From: Symbiodinium natans
Taxonomy: Eukaryota; Sar; Dinophyceae; Suessiales; Symbiodiniaceae
Assembly: GCA_905221605.1 (NCBI GenBank)
Contig: CAJNDS010002086.1
Coordinates: 351,001 to 415,000, forward strand
Reading direction: 5' to 3'
DNA length: 64,000 nucleotides
In this document: positions 1 to 11,055 of the stretch, in pieces
Numbering within the stretch: position 1 is the first letter of the stretch
Layout: the number at the start of each line of letters is the position of its first letter
Notes under the pieces: generated by a model
Seen by the model: only the letters and a program-made list of their open reading frames with translations
Told to the model about the DNA's origin: nothing
Database searches by the model: none
Translations under genes and position numbers: made by a program

Positions 1-2210
1 CAATGCAACGTATGGTCATGAGCTGTCAAGCTGTTATATGACTTCCGGCTTTGACTGCAAGAGCCCACGTGCAAACAGAAAAGCCCTCGAACTAAACCGG
101 GTAGACACTGTCGTCCAAGGCTCCCGTCCAACTCCCAGCACAATTCTCATTCTTGCAGTTCTTGAAGGCGTAGACCTGCAGGGAGGCGCATAAGATGGAT
201 TCTTGCAGCAGAGCTATGTAGGTCTGAGGGCTTCAGGACACAACGCAAAAACTCGGGATTTGAGGTCGCAGCCGGGCCAGCAGACAGCAGGACTTCTGTT
301 GCAGCTCCTCATTAGCCAGGATGGGGATGCCACAGCCGAAGCCCAGACTTGAAGCTTTGGCGTCCTCTGCATATGTCTAGCCGCACGCAGACCGCTCCTT
401 TTTCGATATGTGAGAATGTCCCATGCCCAAGCAGACCCCAGCAGTTTGAGCACGAAACCCTGAGCAATTCAAAGCCTTCAGGTTCTTGGTAGTCCAGTGG
501 TACACTTGACCCTCGTGTTTGGGTACGGGTTCCCTTACAAAGTAAACAACCCAAAAAGGGTTGGTTACCGGGCTCCTAAGGGTAGTAGAAGCGTCAGCGC
601 AGGGTCCTACGTAAGGTTGAAGGATGTGGTGTTGGTACTACAATCCCGATTAAGGACTGTTAGTATAAGGGGTGCTGCATCCCAAATGTGGTGTGAAAGG
701 GGTGGTAGAACGTATGCTTTCGCACTGCTCCTTTGCTCGAGGTGCAAGGTTCAGACTCTATAGTTTTCTGCGGATGTGTGCTGGCTTCACTTCAACAATA
801 GGGCAGGTTTGCTGCAGCGGGCCGGTCAGATTGAAAGCTCCATTCGCAGATGTGTGTCTTCTCATCCCACCTCTGGTGCGTTTATGTGGCCTGTCTCGCG
901 CGACATGCCTCCATTTTGCCTTAACGCCGCTGCGCGCGGCGGTTTCACACAGAGTTATTGAGGTCATCTCATGGGTGGTTCCCAAGATCCGGGTCCCCCC
1001 GCAAGCACCCTAGGAAACTTCCCTCATTTCGGGGGATCCCGGTTTTGAGAAACTCCCATGTGTTGACGCAACCTCGTAAAGCCCGAGATTCATCAATTGA
1101 AAAGAATCTGAGCCGACTGAATCCGCTTGGGGCCTGCAACTTTCAAAGCCCCCAAACCCAAGAAGTCCCTAAAGCCTCGATAGAGCCCCAAAACTCTCAA
1201 ACCTGGAATGCTTGATCCCTCATCTCAGAAAGCCTTTCGCTCAAACCCATGCAGCCCCGAAGTAAACCACCAAGGCACATGTCGTGCGTCATCGCGCATG
1301 CGGAAGTCTGCTAGAGCGCTTAAGCTCCACTGAACGAACCCTGAATCTTTCAATAACTCACGCCCCGCCTCCCACAAGCAGTCCGATAGTCTTTGTTTGT
1401 GAGGCTATGGAAAAGGAAACCGGTAGACATCTTCGATTGACGGAATGCATCTCTAGTAATCTTGGCTTTTTCGCCTTTGCCTTTCTCTTGCTGCAGAAAC
1501 CTTGCCGTGGCAGTGGTGACCTTTAATCAGGGCTTATTATAACCAGTTCTAAGTTGCCATTGCAAGCTGGGCTTCCCCCCCCCCCCCCCGTGTTGGTTAG
1601 CAGGGAATGGGGGAATAAGGTGCCATCTATAATCCCTTGAAGGGTTTAGGGTATGTAGGGGGATATAGGGTACCTCATTCCCTCATTCCCTCATCATTAC
1701 TAACCAACAGGAAGCCCCACCCTCTCCTACCGCACGGCGAAGGTCTGGCTTCGTGGAGCTGGGTCCCGGGGTGCCCCTGGCTCGGGGGCCCGGAGAAAGG
1801 TTTAGGGTTTTTTTTAGGGACTGAGTGCCTGTGAGAGAGAGAGAGAGAGAGAGAGAGAGTTTAGGGTGCAGGATTGAGGGTTTCGGTGGGGGAGGGTGTG
1901 GGGGTGGCGGGGGCCTTTCGCAGGCGAAATTGTTCGAACTTCCGTTTCGAGGTTTTGCTGCCCAAGGCGTTTCGGCTCAGGGTGCTGTGGCCTACAAGGT
2001 GGGGCCCCCTAGTTATAAGTAGAGTTATAAGAGCCCTAAATTGGGTTATAAGGATCCTAAATCAGGTTATAAGTCCCTGAACTACAGTTAGTATAGTAAG
2101 GGGGCCCCTCCCTGTAGAGGCCAGCAGGCAAGATGTGAACAGCATCAATCCTTGTGTCAGGCAGAACCCCTCGAAGCATCAAGCCGACTCGGCGAGGCCC
2201 AAACCCACAA
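1..2210. other. no gene identified; degenerate MITEs and low complexity
   Basis: Holds a family D element (about 490-577), a right-half family C element (about 645-687), a poly-C run at 1576-1590, a (GA)n run at 1832-1859 and a family L element at the end. A minus-strand piece at about 84-175 (VYAFKNCKNENCAGSWTG after CCTGCAG) is faintly exon-like. Nothing else supported. Confidence 0.6.
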
Positions 2211-2625
2211 CCCTGAACCCTGAACCCCAAACCCTCAACCCTCAACCCTCAACCCTAAACCCTAAACCCCAAACCCTAAACCCTAAACCCTAAACCCTAA
2301 ACCCTAAACCCCAAACCCTAAACCCTAAAACCCTCAACCCTCAAAACCCAACCCTCAACCCTCAACCCAACCCTCAACCCTCAACCCTCAACCCTCAACC
2401 CTTAAACCCTAAACCCTAAACCCTAAACCCCAAACCCTAAACCCTAAACCCTAAACCCTAAACCCTAAACCCTCAAACTAAACCCTAAACCCTAAACCCT
2501 AAACCCTAAACCCTAAACCCTAAACCCTAAACCCTAAACCCTAAACCCTAAACCCTAAACCCTAAACCCTAAACCCTAAACCCTAAACCCTAAACCCTAA
2601 ACCCTACCCAAACCCTTAACCCTTA
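2211..2625 (-). repeat. largest telomere-like array, CCCTAAA with variants
   Basis: About 410 bp. Units are mainly CCCTAAA with local blocks of CCCTCAA, CCCCAAA and CCCTGAA. Followed 66 bp later by TTTAGGG/TTTGGGG units in the opposite orientation (2691-2745), leaving a small spacer that reads EELAIQQAGSEELW after CCTTAG. An interstitial array, since unique sequence lies on both sides. Confidence 0.97.
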
Positions 2626-3443
2626 ATTAACCCTTTGGCCTTAGGAGGAGCTGGCGATTCAGCAGGCGGGGAGTGAAGAGCTTTGGTAGTTTAGGGTTTA
2701 GGGCTTAGGGTTTAGGGTTTGGGGTTTGGGGTTTGGGGTTTAGGAATAGTGTGCAGGGTTCCACCCTTTCAAGGCTTGGGATTTTGGCTGTTGGGTCTCA
2801 GGGCCTGGTGTTCGGCCATGAGCAGTCAATATCCCTAAACAGTGTGCGTGGATGGCGCGGAACGTCGTGCCCAGTACTAGAGAGCGTAGTGGTTGACTTG
2901 GATGTCATGCTGTTGCGAGTGTCCGGTGGCTAGATACATGCTCGTGTGGTGTGGCAGAGCCAGGAAGAGTTCTTGACGAGTGCCCCTCTCGTTTGCCCAA
3001 GCCGAAACCTATCATGTAGATCTCTGTCGGATCGGCTTGTGAGTTGGGATGTCGCCTTGTATTTTCAGTGCTGTGGCCTGGCGAGTTAGTCCCGATGATG
3101 TGCCGGTTCGGGGCCCAGCCGCCCTCAGTTGCTCAGATACAGAGACAGCGCCGAGTAAACCCTACGCTCTGAACCAGGTCGGGCTTACGAAAGTCTGCAT
3201 TTACGCTTCGAGGTGCTTCCCCAGCCCTGTCCGCACAATACGATCGATATCCTTTCGATTCTTCAATGTCCCTAAACCCTAAACCCTAAACCCTAAACCC
3301 TGAACCCTGAACCCTAAACCCCAGACAAATCTGGCGGACAAGTGAACATGGCCGGGCTCCGGACTTAGGAAGTTTGCATGAGGCCCCAGTGTACTTCAAA
3401 GCTTGCGTGTCGCAAATTCTTGTACTACGGGTCCTTAGGAATT

Positions 3444-3541
3444 GGGTTTAGGGTTTAGGGTTTAGGGTTTAGGGTTTAGGGTTTAGGGTTTAGGGTTTAG
3501 GGTTTAGGGTTTAGGGTTTAGGGTTTAGGGTTTAGGGTTTT
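3444..3541 (+). repeat. TTTAGGG array (14 units)
   Basis: Uninterrupted perfect heptamers between unique flanks. Confidence 0.97.
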
Positions 3542-3649
3542 ACCAAATTTTACGGCTGAGCCCTTGGGTTCCGTGCCGCTGGACACGGGGAAACCAAGTC
3601 TTAAAGCAACTATGATGTTTGCCTTCCCCTTTCTTTGATCTTCACAGGC

Positions 3650-3701
3650 ATGAGCGCTTGACACAGCGCAGCAGCCGCAAAGAGCGGAAACGCCGCCTTT
3701 G
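3650..3701 (+). CDS. exon-like piece, unrecognised
   Basis: A strong pyrimidine tract and TTCACAG|G precede HERLTQRSSRKERKRRLCC, a basic stretch. It runs into a CCCTAAA array. Several GC donors are possible. No family match. Confidence 0.35.
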
Positions 3702-3756
3702 TTGTAAACCCTAAACCCTAAACCCTAAACCCTAAAACCTAAACCCTAAACCCTAA

Positions 3757-3861
3757 ACATGGCCGGACTCCCAACGGCACAGGTCCTCTTGGACATCGGC
3801 TTTACTGCCACGGTCGAAGTCCTGAGCGCCCATGCTCGGTTCTCAGCTCCTGTGTCGACCA
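3757..3861 (+). CDS. exon-like open frame, unrecognised
   Basis: MAGLPTAQVLLDIGFTATVE then VLSAHARFSAP. Well-behaved hydrophobic/charged pattern starting right after a CCCTAAA array; CACAG|GTC inside could be the true acceptor. The opening ATGGCCGG(A/G)CTCC recurs at about 3348, so part may be a repeat. Confidence 0.3.
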
Positions 3862-3898
3862 GAGATTTTTCATGAAAGCCAGCTCCTTGCTGCAGGTC

Positions 3899-3964
3899 AA
3901 CCCTAAACCCTAAACCCTAAACCCTAAACCCTAAACCCTAAACCCTAAACCCTAAACCCTAAAC
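3899..3964 (-). repeat. CCCTAAA array (9 units)
   Basis: Perfect heptamers in unique sequence. Shorter arrays lie nearby at 3269-3323, 3704-3758, 4066-4098 (TTTAGGG) and 4271-4293. Confidence 0.97.
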
Positions 3965-4481
3965 CACGTCTAAGGGTTATAAGGCTTGGGAGGGCAAGGG
4001 AGGGGGCCGGGACAATGGACTCCGAGGTCTTGGTTGGGACCGAGGTGTGTTTATAGGACTTGGGGGTTTAGGGTTTAGGGTTTAGGGTTTAGGGTTGTTT
4101 CGGTGATATGACAGCTGCCCGAAGGATTTTGCCCCAACAGGCCTAGGTGCCTTTGCAACCACAGAGTTGGAACCTGTTTGGGTATTAGGGATCTAAGAAG
4201 TCCCATCCTCAGACCCCGACCTGCAATCCTGAAATCCAGTCAACCTAAGGTCTCGTCAGTTTAGGGATGACCTAAACCCTAAACCCTAAACCCTTTTAAG
4301 GTGGCTTGTGATTGAGACTGGTCGTAGGTCTTCTACAAGGTCAGGGTCTCAAGTGGGGGTGTCCGAAATTAGGGGTCCGGGTACCTTATTCTGGGGCTAT
4401 TGTCCTAAACCCCCCCCCCCCCAAAAAAAAAAAAAATCTACATGGCGAGGCTGTGTTGGAAGTGTTGCTGCTGAGCAGCGC

Positions 4482-4579
4482 AAGGCCGACCTCTAAACCC
4501 TAAACCCTAAACCCTAAACCCTAAACCCGCAGAGAGTGCTTGCGGAAACCCTAAACCCTAAACCCAAAAGGCCGACGTC
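4482..4579. repeat. telomere-like arrays flanked by a 12-bp direct repeat
   Basis: AAGGCCGACCTC at 4482-4493 and AAGGCCGACGTC at 4568-4579 differ at one base and bracket two CCCTAAA blocks (4494-4528 and 4546-4565). Reading AAG|GC…AAAAG|GC makes an 86-bp GC-AG intron. Confidence 0.8.
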
Positions 4580-4677
4580 ATCCGAGTGCACATTCCCTGG
4601 GCCAAGCTATTGAGCCGGTCCACGCGGCTCGTGATGGGTACTCTGACCGTGTGGCCTTGCTGCAGCAAGCGGTTTAG
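4567..4677 (+). CDS. exon-like piece resembling the chorein (VPS13) N-terminal IPW segment
   Basis: After AAAAG|G the frame reads ADVIRVHIPWAKLLSRST then RLVMGTLTVWPCC. 'I-x-V-x-I-P-W-x-x-L' followed by a short beta strand is the pattern of the chorein N-terminal domain of VPS13-type bridge lipid-transfer proteins. The resemblance rests on one motif. An 86-bp GC-AG intron made largely of CCCTAAA units would join it in frame to …SVAAEQRK (about 4447-4484). Strand and splice grammar agree with the phosphatase gene downstream. Confidence 0.4.
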   Translation, partial: KGRRHPSAHSLGQAIEPVHAARDGYSDRVALLQQAV

Positions 4678-4773
4678 GGTTTAGGGTTTAGGGTTTAGGG
4701 TTTAGGGTTTAGGGTTTAGGGTTTAGGGTTTAGGGTTTAGGGTTTAGGGTTTAGGGTTTAGGGTTTAGGGTTT
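4672..4773 (+). repeat. TTTAGGG array (14 units)
   Basis: Perfect units, directly downstream of the chorein-like exon piece. Confidence 0.97.
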
Positions 4774-6358
4774 GGTGTGGAAGGTTCAGGGTTCCTTGGG
4801 GACTCCATGAACCCTAAAAGGGTTCATGGTCCATATTATTATAGTAGTGTAGGGTAATTTATCCCCCATTTTAGAGTTCAACTCGTCCTCGTTTTCTGGT
4901 CTGCAAGCCGCAAGTTAAGCTCTTGCTGTGGGTCCCAGAGAAGCGCACCGAAAATCCAAGCCAACCTAGGCTGCAGGCGGTGCAGGACTTTCATAGTAGA
5001 AGCAAAAAAGTTGGAAACTCAACAGCTTCAATCCCTAAGAGCGAAGTATAGGGAATACCAGCACTATCTGTCCTTTCAAAAGGTTTCCAACTTTTGGGGT
5101 TTACTGTAGCCTAATTAATGTCTCAGTCGGCCTGCGCACTCGAGATTCTCGAGGTTACATATTCTTGCGTCTTCCTGTGCAGCATCCCCCAGATCAATAC
5201 CCAAATCCGACACCTCGGAGTTTGAGGTGTCGCCTTCACTCACTTCAATTTCAAACCCGCCACGTCCCTTCCTCTCCTTATCCTCTTCCAACCCATGGTC
5301 CTGGCGGGGAAAAAACCTGAAAAGTAGGTTGGGGTTTGCCTCCCGACCCCTTCTCCTCTCTTCTTAGTTCTGGGTTTGGGTTCGGGCGGGGGGGACTGGT
5401 ACTCCACGCAGAACGTCGCGTGCCTAAAGCCTGTAAGTTGAGGGTCTGGAGAAACCCCCTAGACCCTAAACCCTAACCCCTAAACCCTAAACCCTCAACC
5501 CTAAACTCTAAACGTCCACGTCAAAGGGCATTGTACTTAAAGGCTCCAGGGTTGGGGGCTGAGCTGAAGCCCCGACTCTGACAACTTCCGCTCAAGCCCT
5601 GGGCCTTGACAAGCCCAAGTTTCCAAATAAGGTCCCTGAACCCGGAGAGCATGAAGCTGAATTCCCAAAGCTACCCCAAACCCGAGACCCTAAACCCTAA
5701 ACCCCACCTGAGGCAAGTGAGGCCTGGTCGCCCTTCCGGGCGCAGTGTTGAGCTGGGCGTCGGATTGCGCATGCTTGCGGTGTAGGATTGGCCATCGCCA
5801 GCAGGTGCACATCCGGAATTCCTTAACATCTTGAGCTGCCAGCTTTGCAGAGCTCGAAAATGCTCTCCGCATTACAGTGACCCGTAGGATGCCACGCGTC
5901 CTCATCTAGCCCAGATGCCGCCGTATACAGCCCTCGTTTTGCGCTAGAGGTGTTGGAAATCTCGAAAGGCGGATATCCTAGGTAGGGTAAGGGGGACCCT
6001 TAAGAGGGAACCCCTTCTTAACCCTCTTCTGGCTCTCTTAAACAGGGACCTTATTCAGAGGGTCTATATCCCCAAGGGTCCCCCTAATCCTCTCCCCGAG
6101 ATAAGGCGCGAAACCTAGAAGGCAAGCCAACAGATCCTGAGCTTTTCGACTTGTGGTTCAGGCCTCTGCAGCCCTCTTACATCTTACCTTTGTGGTACTT
6201 TACTGTGACTTTAGATCCTTACCTTTTTTGGGTTTTATTGGGTTTCTTATTAAGGCAGCTAAAAGCTTAATTTATAGCTACCCTCCTGAGTGCAGCCAAG
6301 TTACCTGTTTGTCTTAACCCGTATCCCAAACCTGACGTTGACCCTCGCCCTGCGCAAG

Positions 6359-6399
6359 GCTGCACAGCACGGAAGAGCTCTTTGAGGTTTTGGAGCGAG
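6359..6399 (+). CDS. exon-like piece (LHSTEELFEVLER)
   Basis: Flanked by CGCAAG|G and CGAG|GC, the same grammar as the phosphatase exons. A short amphipathic helix; no family recognised. Confidence 0.35.
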
Positions 6400-7205
6400 G
6401 CACCAGCTGAAGCTGAGGTTTGGGGCTTCCTTTGCTTGGTGCTTGGGTGGTCAAGGGGGTTTGGGCTTGCTTAAAGGCATTTGTCCCGACAGGGCTTCGT
6501 AGATGTATGCAAGCCCGCGAGTTCGGGCTGGGGCTTATTTCTCGGCCTGACCACCTTCAAATCAGCCTTGTAGTGCTGCAGAGTCGAACTGACACCTCTG
6601 CCGAACATGCTTCAATGAGGTGTTTGCTCCTCGCATGGTGCCGTCCCGTGTGTTGGCGGAGGGTTCAGAATTGAAACCAGAATCGCTTGGCCGGCCTCGG
6701 TCGGGGGCCGGCGAAAAGGAGACCGGACGGACAATCTGCAAATCTTGGGGCTTGCACATGGCCTGCACGGTCGTGGTCGTCAAAGACGTACGTTCTTGAC
6801 ACTTGTTTGGTAACCATCTCCGAGGGCTGTGCATGGACTTTCTGGGCACCGAAAACTGCATCGCCAGGCCTTTGGCATGTGACTTAGGTTGGGGGGTGAG
6901 ACCTTCGTTCGACGAAGAAAGAAGGAACCCTAAACCCTAAGCCCTAAACCCTGAGTGTCAGCTAGGCGGGTGGCAAAAAAAAACCTAAACCCTAAGACAT
7001 GGAAGTATCAAGACATTCTGGAGGTGGTCTTCCCTAAAGCTCCAAATAGCCCAAAGTAGGTATTATTAATAGACTTTAGACCCCAATGTAGGTATTATTT
7101 GTATACTTGGAGCTCTAGGGCTTCTCTGGAAGCCAAGCTCGGCAAACATAGGCACAGCGCTGACATGACCACCGGAAAGCCAGAGGTTCACGGTGTCAAG
7201 GTACG

Positions 7206-7277
7206 AAACCCTAAACCCTAAACCCTAAACCCTAAACCCTAAACCCTAAACCCTAAACCCTAAACCCTAAACCCTAA
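7206..7277 (-). repeat. CCCTAAA array (10 units)
   Basis: Perfect units in unique flanks. Confidence 0.97.
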
Positions 7278-8152
7278 GGCAACGGATTTGGGCGGGGAAA
7301 CCTGGAAGCGAGTGGGCAAGCAGAAGAGCAGTCTCTTTCACCGAAGCAAGAACGCCTCGACAAAACCGAAGCCTTAAAACCGAGTGAAGTTGAAACCTTG
7401 AGAAGCCCAACAAGAAAGGGTACCCTAGACCCGAAGTTGACCACCAAAGGCAGAAGCAAAACCCACCCCCTGCCGGCCCACAGCATCTCTGCTTCAGAGG
7501 AGATCCCGCTTCTGTTGCCGAGGCTCTCCGGGGTGAGGTTCGGGATTGGCCAAAGCCGAGGATCCCAGAATGAATGTTCAGCTTCCCGTAGCCTGTAGTG
7601 AAAGATACCCGACGCGTTGAAGATGTTTTAGACAGCGTGACATATTCTAGAATGAGAATGGGGGCGTGGCACTCGCATCATGGGCCGGCTCTTTCTGCAT
7701 CCGTGAAAATAGACAGGTGGGGAACAGAGTTGAGGACTTGCTGGGCTGGGGCTTCATCATCATCAAGCGTTAGAGTTCTCCAGGAATTCGGACCTAGTTT
7801 TCAATTCGGAATGTACTCGCCCTGCCAAGCTGCCATTTCGGAGCCATGATCTGGAGAGTTAAGAAAATGTCCTGTAGCAAGTAGTAGATCCATTCCGAAA
7901 GTTGGGGCTGTTTGGTTCTGAGTGTGCCGCCGGACATGATATGTCCATGTTTATCGTATGCCCTTCACACAAGTGACTAAATCCCCCTTGGGAGTTTTTT
8001 GTATTTTTGTCCATTTAAAGCCCAAGAGGATATTAACAAAAAGATTTTATTAAGGTTCTAAGGAGTGACTTCTCAGTGAAAGGTTCTTAAAGGTTCTTGC
8101 GAACTTTCAAGTCCAGTTTAGCACAACCTGGGGCTCTCACCACCTCGATGTA

Positions 8153-8225
8153 GGTTTAGGGTTTAGGGTTTAGGGTTTAGGGTTTAGGGTTTAGGGTTTA
8201 GGGTTTAGGGGGTAGGGTTTAGGGT
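8153..8225 (+). repeat. TTTAGGG array (10 units)
   Basis: Perfect except the last unit. Confidence 0.96.
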
Positions 8226-8270
8226 GCCTCCATGTCGGCAGTAGCTGTGCACGGGCAGCACTTCTGACAG

Positions 8271-8347
8271 GGCTTCCTGGCAAAGCAGCGTGAGCGTCTC
8301 GCAGACGGCTCAGACCTCCAGCTTTCCCTGGCTTTACGCCTTCCCTA
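8271..8347 (+). CDS. exon-like piece, unrecognised
   Basis: After TCTGACAG the frame reads GFLAKQRERLADGSDLQLSL and stays open to a stop at 8345-8347; GC donors at several points. Composition is protein-like; identity unknown. Confidence 0.35.
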
Positions 8348-8770
8348 AGCGTTGGGAAGTTTTTGGACACACTTCAGAGACAGGGATTCGGATGTGCAAA
8401 TCTCCAGACTAGTTCTGAAGTGCATTTGCCAACATGTGCTTCTGAATCATCCTCGCATTTGGGCTTCTCACTTCGGATGGAGATCCTTTTAGCTGAGCTA
8501 GTTTGGGTTTGGAGCTTTGAAGAAATGTGCAGCTTCTGCAAATCTGCAGGGTGCTATCGGAGCTAAAATAACCATGTCTCACTGAGCCCGGTTCGTGGGG
8601 ACGTCCTGCGCCAAGCCCCTGACGAGCCACTCCTGTGATTTCAATCTCTGAAGCTCCAAACCTTCAACTTTAACCCCCCTGGACCTATATGCCCTATTCC
8701 CTGATGGGCTCCAAGCCCTAGCCACTTCAGTTTGGCCAGCTCAGCAGGTGGCAAAACGCATCATTTTCAT

Positions 8771-8858
8771 AAACCCTAAACCCTAAACCCTAAACCCTAA
8801 ACCCTAAACCCTAAACCCTAAACCCTAAACCCTAAACCCTAAACCCTAAACCCTAAAC
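8771..8858 (-). repeat. CCCTAAA array (12 units)
   Basis: Perfect units, followed at once by a GC-rich Pro/Ala-coding-like stretch. Confidence 0.97.
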
Positions 8859-8859
8859 T

Positions 8860-9095
8860 GAGTGAGCCCGGGGCCGTCGAGCAGGGCGAACGCACCGAAG
8901 CCGGCAGGCGAGGTAGCTCCGGAGCCAGAAGCCCTCCGGCGGGCTCCAGTCCCGCAGGCAGCTGCGGGCTCTTCGGGCAAAACATGGCAACCTCCTCTTG
9001 GGAGGTCTCCCAGAGGAGCCTCGCCTCCGCCCGTCGTCGTGTTTCCTGGACCAGAGGCTCCAGACCCGGTTCATTGGCAATTTTTATGAAGAAGT
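8860..9095 (+). other. GC-rich stretch with a Pro/Ala-rich open frame
   Basis: The + frame reads SSRANAPKPAGEVAPEPEAL and on to about 9087; the other strand is open as well. GC-rich low-complexity DNA opens frames by itself, so a coding role is unproven. Confidence 0.4.
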
Positions 9096-9360
9096 GTGTC
9101 TGTGCCTGGGAGGCCCTCCGGAGGCCCCTGCCTGGGAGGCCCCTGCCTGGGAGGCCCTGCCTGGGGAGGCCCTGCCTGGCCTTTCTAGAAGGCCCCTCCT
9201 GGCTGTGATGAGCCTGCTGGGAGCCTTGCCCTGCCTGGCCCCTGCGTGGGAGGCCCCTGCTTGGGAGGCCCCTGCTTGGGAGGCCACTGACTGGGAGGCG
9301 CGCTGCCTGGGAGCCCCCTGTGCCTGGCCCTGCCTGCGGCCCTGTTTGTGAGGCCGCTGC
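9096..9360. repeat. GC-rich minisatellite, core GGGAGGCCCCTGCCT
   Basis: About 15 tandem degenerate copies of a 12-15 bp unit. The periodicity keeps open frames of up to 120 codons on both strands, which are not evidence of genes. Confidence 0.9.
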
Positions 9361-9429
9361 CTGTCTGAAAGCCCTGAGCAGGCACCTGCCTTCGGAGGCC
9401 CCTTCCTCAAGGTCCCGGAAACCTTTTGC

Positions 9430-9880
9430 CTGAAGCTTTCAAGCAACAGATCCAGATCCCAAACCAGGACGCAGCATCACCATGCCCAAACTTCGGGTTT
9501 TGAGAAAGACTCACTGGGAGGCCCCCTGCCTGGGAGGCCCCCTGCCTAGCACTGTTAGCCTGCTTGCCGGAAACCTTTTGCCTGAAAGGACCCAGATCCC
9601 CAACCAGAACGCAGTATCACCAAGGCAATGCGAGTCAGCCAAGCCCAAGCCTTGTTTTTGAGAAAGACTCACTGGGAGGCTGTCAGGCCCCTGCCTGGGA
9701 CTGGGAGGATCTCCTGCTTGCCGACCTTTTGCCTGAACCTGAAGGATCCCCAACCAGGACGCAGCATCACCAAGGGCGAATGCGTCAGCCAGCCCCAAGC
9801 CCAAACCTTCGGGTTTTTGAGAAAGACTCACTGGGAGGCCCCCCTGCCTGGGACTGGGAGGATCTCCTCAACAACCATTA
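9430..9880. repeat. tandem repeat of about 130-150 bp (3 copies), with a distant relative at 9995-10110
   Basis: Each copy contains AACCAGGACGCAGCATCACC, a CCCAAGCC…TTCGGGTTTT segment, GAGAAAGACTCACTGGGAGG and CCTTTTGCCTGAA. It grows out of the minisatellite, whose GGGAGGCCCCTGCCT core recurs in each copy. Confidence 0.88.
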
Positions 9881-10627
9881 AAAAAAACAAAAATAACAAA
9901 AGTTGCAGCATCAGCATGGCGAAAGCCCAAACCTCTCATTTCACTCCCTTCCGTACCTCGTAGTCGCCCTGCGATGTGGATTCGCCCCAGCTGTGCAGGA
10001 GTGAAAAAACTCCCTTCCAAGCAAGTTTTCCAAATCCCCGCCCAGCGCGCAGCATCGCAGAGGGCGAAAGCGGCAGCCAACCCCAAGCCCAAACCTTTGA
10101 CTTTTGGCTCTCCCAGCAGCCCTCGACTGATAGACATCTCCCTTGCAATGCCTAGGGGCTACGAACTGCAGGGTAGTTGATCTGCATCGATGCCGAGCTT
10201 CAACCCAATAGACAAGAGAAAAATAACAAAAGCACGATCAGAGTTCAAAAGAACCCTAAACCCGTAGAGGTTAAGGCGAGGGTGGAGCGCCAGCGGGGGT
10301 GGGCTGATGCAAATCGGGGCGCGCGCCTGGGTGCTTTCAGCACCAGCGCGCCCACTCATTGAGACACCCTAAACCCTAAACCCTAAACCCTAAACCCCCG
10401 CACCCCGCCTCGACCCAGGAAGCGATGGCCGAGCGCCGCAGCAGTCCTCTCGGCACAGGGCTTGCGTTATGGTCGTTACTTTGTGGTACTTTACTGGTAA
10501 CTTTAGATCATTAGCCTTTTTGGGTTTATTGGGTTTCTTAATCAGGCAGCTAAAATTTTAATTTTTAGCTACCCTTCTGAGTGTCGCCAAGTAAGTTATG
10601 GGCATGGAATTCATCATTCCCCTTTGT

Positions 10628-10724
10628 CTAGGTTGGCTTTGGGACATTTCACATTTTCCTTATTTGGGTTTATAAGGGACCCTGTATATAAATATTTTTT
10701 CAACGCGTTTAAAGGCCAACCCAG
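10628..10724. mobile_element. family J MITE-like element, intact copy
   Basis: Ends CTAGGTTGGC / GGCCAACCCAG are inverted repeats. Shares its interior (GGGTTTATAAGGGACCCT, TTCA…GTTTAA) with the copy at 40110-40252, which carries an inserted telomere-like array. Confidence 0.8.
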
Positions 10725-10830
10725 TTGTGACCTGTGACCTAGCACCTGGAATAGGTCTACCTGTCATGTCTATGCAACAGCTGCTTGTTGCCGAAACAAA
10801 ACTCTCGTCCCGGCTTCGCGACCCTTGCAG

Positions 10831-10863
10831 GAGGCATGGGTCATACCACCAAACCTTGCGAGC
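10831..10863 (+). CDS. exon-like piece (EAWVIPPNLAS)
   Basis: Acceptor CCCTTGCAG|G and a canonical GTAAGC donor enclose 11 codons. Too short to identify; the splice sites are the main support. Confidence 0.35.
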
Positions 10864-10963
10864 GTAAGCCTGAAAATGTAGTACGGCCCAGATTTAGGGT
10901 TTAGGGTTTAGGGTTTAGGGTTGAGCCCTACTGAGACCCATGCCCGGCCGAGCCCACATCCAG

Positions 10964-11055
10964 GTCAGAAGCCCCCTGAGGGTGGCATCCGTCAGTCGTC
11001 CCTGCTCGAGATCCTGATCACCGGTTTGTCCAGTGCCTGGTGCACGTTCGGAGTT
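10964..11055 (+). CDS. exon-like piece, unrecognised
   Basis: After ACATCCAG|G the frame reads QKPPEGGIRQSSLLEIL then ITGLSSAWCTFGV. Alternating hydrophobic pattern typical of beta strands, which would suit a chorein/VPS13-like protein, but this is weak. Ends near a GA or GT donor just before a TTTAGGG array. Confidence 0.4.

Larger units (their letters stand above)
4774..8152. other. MITE-rich stretch without a recognised gene
   Basis: Contains an inverted-repeat element at 4795-4880 ending in unique sequence, family T (5004-5095), a short hairpin at 5208-5232, degenerate CCCTAAA at 5463-5511, family O (5985-6095), family H (6189-6302), family A (7032-7120), an array at 7206-7277 and family I (7986-8090). 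Exon-like pieces at 6359 and perhaps about 7156-7200 (MTTGKPEVHGVK). Confidence 0.6.

Noticed and set aside
84-175. Minus-strand exon VYAFKNCKNENCAGSWTG
   Set aside because: A CAG acceptor and GC donor are present and the peptide looks real, but there is no second exon or family match to support it.
2211-2625. A real chromosome end
   Set aside because: Unique sequence and further arrays lie on both sides, and variants within the array are numerous. It is interstitial.
9084-9446. 120-codon minus-strand gene
   Set aside because: The frame is held open by the 12-15 bp GC-rich minisatellite; the plus strand is open too. No independent support.
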